Of a stretch of DNA of 11,251 nucleotides, positions 7,670 to 11,251 are shown piece after piece. Positions within the stretch are counted from its first letter, which is position 1. Each line of letters starts with the position of its first letter. The stretch spans positions 1-11,251 of the forward strand of contig SHUN01000042.1 of NCBI GenBank assembly GCA_009697495.1. The letters are read 5' to 3'. This stretch comes from Bryobacterales bacterium (GTDB lineage Bacteria > Acidobacteriota > Terriglobia > Bryobacterales > Bryobacteraceae). Both the position numbers and the translations under genes were made by a program. A model generated the notes under the pieces. It was not told the DNA's origin. It saw only the letters and a program-made list of their open reading frames with translations, and searched no databases.

Positions 7670-7948
7670 TTAGGAATCAGAGGGCGGGGCGCGGCCGCGG
7701 GCGGGGAGGGTGTGTCTTATGGCGGGTGGCTGGATTTGTTGCGGGATCTCGGCTTCGAGGAAAACGGTCGACGGGGCTAGAACGGCGGCGGCCTCGGCGA
7801 GGGAGATGAGTTGGTGTTCGAGATCGTTGAACGAGCAGACGCCGGACTTGTGCTGATGAAGAGTGGAGAAGAGGGCGACGCCAAAGAAGAGAAGGAGGAC
7901 CGAGAGAAGGAGGGCGACACGTTTCCGGGATGGGGCGGTTTGCGGCAA
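7670..7948 (-). CDS. Small membrane-anchored His/Cys protein, function unknown
   Basis: The 92-residue protein has a positively charged N-terminus (PSRKR), one strong hydrophobic segment at about 11-28 (an uncleaved anchor or signal peptide), then a short periplasmic part. Just after the membrane segment come H31, H33, C38 and H45 in HQHKSGVCSFNDLEHQ, an arrangement that could bind a metal. The C-terminus is Pro/Arg-rich (LPARGRAPP). TTG at 7948 is the only plausible start: an in-frame TGA lies at 7958-7960, no ATG or GTG follows before the hydrophobic segment, and AAAAGGA lies just upstream, although close. I do not recognise a named family; the layout resembles small His/Cys proteins near metal genes such as DUF2946. 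It precedes the TonB-dependent receptor by 45 bp on the same strand, so an operon is likely. Confidence 0.7.
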   Translation of the reverse strand: MPQTAPSRKRVALLLSVLLLFFGVALFSTLHQHKSGVCSFNDLEHQLISLAEAAAVLAPSTVFLEAEIPQQIQPPAIRHTLPARGRAPPSDS

Positions 7949-7959
7949 GGGTCCTTTTC

Positions 7960-7987
7960 AGTGTAGCATTGCGCGATTTCATGACAA
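7960..7987 (-). promoter_or_regulatory. Candidate sigma70-like promoter for the small protein/receptor operon
   Basis: On the minus strand TTGTCA (one mismatch to TTGACA) is followed after 16 bases by TACACT (two mismatches to TATAAT). The -10 box ends 11 bases before the TTG start, so the expected transcription start leaves a leader of only a few bases and may exclude the AAAAGGA sequence from the message. That conflict lowers confidence in either the promoter or the start codon. Confidence 0.35.
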
Positions 7988-8047
7988 GCGCGACACAAAT
8001 TTGGATCTTGCGGTGGTACGAGGACTTGCGTTCGGACACGTTTCACA

Positions 8048-8725
8048 GGACGCGCGGCGCGGGTATTCGATGTGGCGACGCGGACGACGAAGATCGGCCG
8101 GTTCGGCTGGAAGGCGCAGCAGGCGACACTGCTGGCATTTTCGGGCGATGCGTACCGGAATGAAATGGGCATTACGAACGAACTATTCATGACGGAGTTG
8201 ATGCCTGGCATCAGTCCGGAGCAGGCGAAACTCTGCGACGGGAAGCCGGAGCCGGAGGACATTAAGAACCGGCTGACGGGGCTGCGGTCGATTGATAATT
8301 TCGCGAATTTCATGCGGCTGCTGGCTCCGGTGGAACGGATGCCGGCGACGGCGGAGACGCGAATGGGTGAGACGCTGTTCAACGCAGTGGGTTGCGCGGC
8401 GTGCCACACGCCGGCGATGACGACGGCGGCGAATCAGAATCCGGTGTTTGACCGGAAGGTGGTGGCGCTGTACTCCGACTTGCTGCTGCACGATATTGGG
8501 ACGGGAGACGGGATTGTGCAGGAACCTGCGCAGGGGAACGAGATGCGTACGCCACCGCTGTGGGGACTGCGATTCCGGCGGCCGTTGCTGCATAAGGGGC
8601 GGGCGGCGAATACGCTTCATGCGATTCGGATGCATGAAGAGGAGGGGGACGGATCGCGGAAGCGATTTGAGGGGCTGTCGGAGGGGGACAGGGCGGCGTT
8701 GACCGCGTTTTTGGCGTGTTTGTAG
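8048..8725 (+). pseudogene. 5'-truncated di-heme oxidoreductase (DUF1111/DHOR), C-terminal half
   Basis: Family-like sequence begins at about GRAARVFDVATRTTKIGRFG and continues uninterrupted to the TAG at 8723-8725. Clear marks are RFGWKAQQATLLAFSGDAY, NEMGITNELF, the heme-c site GCAACHTP, YSDLLLHDIGTGDGIVQ, EMRTPPLWGLR and LLHKGRA. The family comprises periplasmic di-heme peroxidase/thiol-oxidoreductase-like proteins of roughly 400-500 residues with a signal peptide and an additional N-terminal heme site. Here the frame is closed upstream by TGA at 7982-7984, and the 63 bases after it show no family similarity, so the N-terminal half, one heme site and the signal peptide are missing. The first usable start is GTG at 8072, giving 217 residues with CxxCH at 108-112; such a product would stay in the cytoplasm without heme loading. 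The frame has no internal stop, so the loss may be recent. It is divergent from the small protein/receptor pair. Confidence 0.78.
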
Positions 8726-8742
8726 GGAGGGCAGCCCAGATG

Positions 8743-8751
8743 TGGTAGTAT
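8743..8751 (+). promoter_or_regulatory. Candidate extended -10 element for rpmB
   Basis: TG-G-TAGTAT fits an extended -10 (TGnTATAAT with two mismatches in the hexamer). It would place the transcription start near 8758, just before the GGAG ribosome-binding site at 8760-8763. No convincing -35 box lies 16-18 bases upstream. rpmB needs its own promoter if the upstream di-heme gene is a relic. Pattern evidence only. Confidence 0.28.
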
Positions 8752-8771
8752 TGAGTTTTGGAGAATTAGCA

Positions 8772-9002
8772 ATGGAATGTCCGGTAACTGGTATCAAGAC
8801 GCGCTTTGGCAACCGTGTATCGCACGCGAATAATAAGACTCGGCGCACTTGGGAGCCGAATATGCAGTCGAAGCGAATTTGGGTGCCGAATGAAAATCGG
8901 TTCGTGCGATTGCGGTTGAGCGCGCAGGGGATCAAGATGATCGACAAGATCGGGATTGAGGCTGTGATGGTTGACCTGCGGAAGCGCGGAATCAAGCTGT
9001 AA
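8772..9002 (+). CDS. rpmB: Large-subunit ribosomal protein bL28
   Basis: The 76-residue basic protein matches bL28 along its length: CPVTG near the start, GNRVSHANNKTRRTWEPN, RIWVPNENRFVRLRLSAQGIKMIDKIGIEAV, and LRKRG near the end. It is a structural component of the 50S subunit. The single N-terminal cysteine resembles the E. coli-type protein rather than zinc-ribbon paralogues. The frame extends upstream to a GTG at 8742, but I chose ATG at 8772 because GGAG lies 8 bases before it and homologues start within one or two residues of this point. It stands alone, with a strong terminator 17 bp after the stop and a degenerate gene upstream, so it is probably monocistronic. Confidence 0.97.
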   Translation: MECPVTGIKTRFGNRVSHANNKTRRTWEPNMQSKRIWVPNENRFVRLRLSAQGIKMIDKIGIEAVMVDLRKRGIKL

Positions 9003-9019
9003 ACGGTTTTTTGAATTGG

Positions 9020-9055
9020 AAAAAGGGCCCTTGCCGGTAGGCTTGGGCCCTTTTT
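9020..9055. terminator. Bidirectional intrinsic terminator between rpmB and the AAA+ ATPase gene
   Basis: AAAAAGGGCCC at 9020-9030 pairs perfectly with GGGCCCTTTTT at 9045-9055. The 14-base loop contains a further small stem GCC-GGTA-GGC (9033-9042) with TT/TT internal-loop sides. The T-run on the plus strand serves rpmB. The A-run gives a U-run on the minus strand, so the same hairpin can end the convergent ATPase transcript, whose stop codon is 27 bp away. Confidence 0.92.
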
Positions 9056-9081
9056 CTTGTTGGCTGCGGGGGCGGCGGAGT

Positions 9082-10353
9082 TCAGGTTTTGGCGAAGTAG
9101 AGGGCGGTGGCGCGTTCGAGGTCGGGCTTGGTCATGGAGATGAGGCGGCCTTCGTACTGGGAAATGGATTCGAGGATGTTACAGATGTCGCTGGGGTAAC
9201 AGGCACGGAGTTCGCTGCGGCCTTCGCGGAGGCAGAGGCGGCGGAGGAATTCGGCGCTGTCGGATTCGGCGGGTACGCGGCGGGCCGCGACGACACGTTC
9301 GAAGATCTGGTCAAAGACAGAGGAGCTGACGGGTTCGACGTAGATTTTGTTCTGAATGCGGCGAAGGAAGGCTTCGTCGGCGAGGTCGGAAGGTTCCAGA
9401 TTGGTGGAAAAGACGACCATGAGCTCGAATGGGATCTGGAATTTGACGCCGTAGCGGAGGGTCAGGTAGTCGACGCGACGATCAAGGGGGACGATCCAGC
9501 GGTTGAGAAGGTCGCGGGGCGACATGAGCTGGCGGCCGAAGTCGTCGACGATAAAGAGGCCGTTATTGGCCTTCATTTGGAGCGGGGCGGAGTAGATGCC
9601 GGAGGCTTCGTCGAGGCGAAGTTCGAGCATGGAGGGGATTAATTCGCCACCGACGACGATACAAGGGCGCTTACAGCGGACCCAGCGGGGGTCGATTTCG
9701 TCGTCTTCGACTTCGATGGGGTGGTGGACGACGGGGTCGTAGATGGAGATGATCTGGTTATCGACTTCGACGGCGTAGGGGATGAGCACAGCGTCCTGAT
9801 AGACCCGGAGCATGCGTTCGGCGATGCAGGTCTTGCCGTTACCGGAGGGGCCGTAGAGAAAGATCGAATTCTGGGAGATGAGCGCGGGGCCGAGTTGATC
9901 GAGGAGGCGGTCGGTGACGATCAGGTCGAAAAAGGATTGGCGAAGGGTACGGTGATCGATTTGGAGTTTGGCTGCCTGTGCTTTGGTGGCGGCGTGGTAT
10001 TCCTTGAGTGAAACGGGGCAAGCGCCGGCGTATTGGGAGATTTGGAAGCGTTCACTGGCGAGTTGACGGCCGGAAGCCGAGTGGGTGAAATAATAGTCGT
10101 TTCCGACCATTCCCTTCACTTCGACCAGTTGCTGTTTGCGCATGTATGTGAAAATGTGGTCGACGACGGGGACCGAGACACGCAATTTCGCGGCGAGGGA
10201 GGAAAGGGTGGAGGTGCCTTCGAGCAGGAGGCGCCGGACGACGAGGTCGAGGACGAGATTTTCGCTGATACCGAGGGCCACAATGGTCTCGGGCATGCGG
10301 GGGGCGAAGCGGCTGATGGGCGTTCTGCCGCTATGAGGAAGGGTGGCCAACAT
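9082..10353 (-). CDS. Winged-helix plus AAA+ ATPase, function unknown
   Basis: The 423-residue soluble protein has an N-terminal helical/winged-helix region (about 30-100: LVLDLVVRRLLLEGTSTLSS, AKLRVSVPVVDHIFTYMRKQ, YYFTHSASGRQLA) and an AAA+ module (about 140-415). Walker A is GPSGNGKT at 168-175, Walker B LFIVDD at 266-271, sensor 1 VVFSTN at 313-318, and an arginine-finger-like DEAFLRRIQNKI at 327-338. About 95 residues separate Walker A and B, more than in classic AAA modules; the insertion carries C227 and C231 and the segment IVVGGELIPSMLELRLD. I recall the same architecture as a conserved but uncharacterised ATPase in Acidobacteria and neighbouring phyla. ATP hydrolysis is likely; the target is unknown. 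The gene is divergent from a secretin-type gene, hinting at a pilus or secretion role. ATG at 10353 has a weak GTGAG upstream; ATG at residue 20 is an alternative start. Confidence 0.88.
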   Translation of the reverse strand: MLATLPHSGRTPISRFAPRMPETIVALGISENLVLDLVVRRLLLEGTSTLSSLAAKLRVSVPVVDHIFTYMRKQQLVEVKGMVGNDYYFTHSASGRQLASERFQISQYAGACPVSLKEYHAATKAQAAKLQIDHRTLRQSFFDLIVTDRLLDQLGPALISQNSIFLYGPSGNGKTCIAERMLRVYQDAVLIPYAVEVDNQIISIYDPVVHHPIEVEDDEIDPRWVRCKRPCIVVGGELIPSMLELRLDEASGIYSAPLQMKANNGLFIVDDFGRQLMSPRDLLNRWIVPLDRRVDYLTLRYGVKFQIPFELMVVFSTNLEPSDLADEAFLRRIQNKIYVEPVSSSVFDQIFERVVAARRVPAESDSAEFLRRLCLREGRSELRACYPSDICNILESISQYEGRLISMTKPDLERATALYFAKT

Positions 10354-10644
10354 GAATGCTCACTGGATTTATCGGCGGAGGATTGGATTTACTTTACCCC
10401 TGCACGAATTCGGGGGTTGGGGCGTCAAGTATTTGTGGTGATTCGTCAATTGGCAGTGCTTCGAGGGCGGGGACCGCTCCCTGACGGTCGCGGCTCGGTA
10501 GCTGGCGGGGCGGCGGCACATTGGGACACGGCACATTGGGACACGGCATATGGCGGGGCGGTGAAGGGCGTGGAGGTGAAGGGCGTGGCGGTAGATTGCG
10601 GAACGGTCCGTGGCGGAACGGTCCGCAGCATGGCGGTCCGTGGC
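10354..10644. other. Repeat-rich divergent spacer between the ATPase and secretin genes
   Basis: These 291 bp separate two divergent starts. The first 110 bases next to the ATPase show TTGACG on the minus strand but no convincing -10 box at a proper distance. Then come a REP-like inverted repeat (10465-10500) and a run of tandem 15-bp doublets (10515-10650). The plus-strand frame that continues into the secretin is open through the repeats, so part of this spacer may be translated. No RNA gene is visible. Confidence 0.5.
10465..10500. repeat. REP-like GC-rich inverted repeat
   Basis: The core GACCG-CTCCCTGA-CGGTC (10472-10489) is an inverted repeat, followed by GCGGCTCGGTA. I recall closely similar sequences dispersed through Solibacter-type genomes, where they create hypothetical reading frames containing RDRQGAVP, as the minus strand does here. 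Genome-wide copy number cannot be checked from this window. Confidence 0.42.
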
Positions 10645-10650
10645 ATGGCG
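10515..10650 (+). repeat. Three different tandem 15-bp doublets
   Basis: GGCACATTGGGACAC occurs twice exactly (10515-10529, 10530-10544), with a third start GGCA at 10545. GTGAAGGGCGTGGmG occurs twice with one mismatch (10561-10575, 10576-10590). GAACGGTCCG plus five further bases occurs twice (10601-10615, 10616-10630, diverging in the last five), and GCATGGCG occurs at 10628-10635 and 10643-10650. Each unit is 15 bp, so in the secretin frame the doublets read as pentapeptide pairs AHWDT-AHWDT, VKGVE-VKGVA and GTVRG-GTVRS. The unit sequences differ but the period is constant. Confidence 0.8.
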
Positions 10651-11251
10651 AAATGGCCGCCACTCGCACTGTTTCTGTGTTTAGCGGCGGTTTGGGGGGC
10701 GGATGAGCCGTCGGCGCGGACCTTGACGAAGCAGGGCGCGGCCGCCGAAAAGGGCGGGAACATGGCTGGAGCGGTGCTGTTATATAACCAGGCGGCGGGG
10801 AAGGGCTCGGCGGCGGCCGGAGCGCGCGCCCGGGCATTGACGGGTCAACTTGTCCGGGGCGGGATGCCGGCGGCGGCGGAGTTGGCCGCGGCGGTTCCGG
10901 AGGAGTTGGACGAGGTCTTCACGCCGATCACGGAACGAGAGATTCGGGAGTTACTTCCGCCGCCGGAGTTGATGCTGCCTTCGAACGCGTTTGTGGTGGA
11001 CCTGCGGGAGACGCCGCAGAAGTTATGGGAATCGGCTGGGAAGTTACTCGGTTTGGACGTGATGTTTGACGGCGAGTATCCGCCGGGCGGGCAGCCGGCG
11101 CGGTTTCAATGCGGGGAGCAAAGTGCACGGCAGGTATTGCATGGCTTGTCGGCGGCGACGGGGAGTTTTGTGGTGGTGCTGGGGCCGCGAAAAATCATGG
11201 TGGTGAAAGACACGACGCAGAAACGGCAGGAGCGGGAGCCGACGGTGGCGG
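10645..11251 (+). CDS. Secretin-type (GspD/PilQ-like) secretion protein, N-terminal part (partial)
   Basis: The frame runs off the right edge, giving the first 202 residues. The protein starts MAKWPPLALFLCLAAVWGA, a good signal peptide with cleavage near residue 19. A helical Ala-rich segment resembling TPR units follows (about 25-90), then an STN/secretin N0-like domain (about 115-195: FVVDLRETPQKLWESAGKLLGLDVMFDGEYP, FVVVLGPRKIMVVKDTTQKRQ). This order matches acidobacterial proteins annotated as type II/III secretion system or GspD-like secretins, outer-membrane channels for type II secretion or type IV pili; the diagnostic secretin domain lies outside the window. Start choice is open: ATG 10645 gives the cleanest signal peptide, ATG 10630 adds five residues, and GTG 10585 has the best Shine-Dalgarno (GGAGG, 8 bases upstream) but adds 20 repeat-derived residues. 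It is divergent from the AAA+ ATPase. Confidence 0.78.
   Translation, partial: MAKWPPLALFLCLAAVWGADEPSARTLTKQGAAAEKGGNMAGAVLLYNQAAGKGSAAAGARARALTGQLVRGGMPAAAELAAAVPEELDEVFTPITEREIRELLPPPELMLPSNAFVVDLRETPQKLWESAGKLLGLDVMFDGEYPPGGQPARFQCGEQSARQVLHGLSAATGSFVVVLGPRKIMVVKDTTQKRQEREPTVA

Noticed and set aside
7981..7995. CRACH heme-like motif on the minus strand
   Set aside because: The frame has no plausible start, is antisense to the di-heme relic further upstream, and overlaps the small protein gene in another frame; a single CxxCH by chance is likely.
8742..8771. Ten-residue N-terminal extension of bL28 from GTG 8742
   Set aside because: GGAG is ideally placed for ATG 8772, and bL28 homologues do not have such an extension.
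8971..9642. 223-residue plus-strand frame after rpmB
   Set aside because: It runs through the terminator hairpin and then antisense to the ATPase gene; composition is shadow-like with no domain.
10394..10837. 147-residue Pro/Arg-rich minus-strand frame opposite the secretin start
   Set aside because: Its sequence is the translation of the repeats and of the antisense secretin signal region; the plus strand has the signal peptide and secretin-like domain.
1..11251. CRISPR array, tRNA, rRNA, insertion sequence, toxin-antitoxin or phage genes
   Set aside because: No regularly spaced long repeats, tRNA-like cloverleaf, transposase motifs or small paired toxin-antitoxin frames were found on reading both strands.

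Overview
The window is GC-rich bacterial chromosome. Its gene content points to Acidobacteriota, most likely the Solibacter/Bryobacter lineage. Three things suggest this: the DUF1549/DUF1553 plus Tat-exported DUF1501 pair, a TonB-type receptor with a carboxypeptidase-regulatory-like N-terminus, and a secretin of the acidobacterial GspD-like type. Taxonomy is inferred from recalled family distribution, not from a marker tree.

Left part (1-5164). A DegT/DnrJ-family aminotransferase with a twin-arginine-like N-terminus runs off the left edge on the minus strand. Divergent from it is a plus-strand run: a family 5 uracil-DNA glycosylase, a secreted DUF1549/DUF1553 protein 4 bp downstream, a Tat-exported DUF1501 protein, and a GNAT acetyltransferase whose GTG start overlaps the DUF1501 stop. 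A 15-bp perfect palindrome and two direct copies of AGTTTTCCACAG sit between the DUF1549 and DUF1501 genes.

Middle part (5231-8725). A minus-strand pair encodes a 92-residue membrane-anchored protein with clustered His/Cys and a 797-residue TonB-dependent receptor. Divergent from the pair is the C-terminal half of a di-heme oxidoreductase (DUF1111/DHOR) whose N-terminal half is missing, so it is probably a relic.

Right part (8772-11251). rpmB (ribosomal protein bL28) ends in a strong bidirectional hairpin terminator. It converges on a minus-strand winged-helix plus AAA+ ATPase. About 290 bp of repeat-rich DNA separates that gene from the start of a divergent, signal-peptide-bearing secretin-type protein cut by the right edge. 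The spacer holds a REP-like GC-rich inverted repeat and three different pairs of tandem 15-bp units.

Whole-window feature: the plus strand is C-rich on the left and G-rich on the right whatever the gene orientation, with the change between about 4.2 and 5.7 kb. Nothing here is demonstrably a new defence or mobile system. The best leads are the repeat-built region upstream of the secretin, the ATPase/secretin divergent pair, the small His/Cys protein coupled to the receptor, and the truncated di-heme enzyme next to it.
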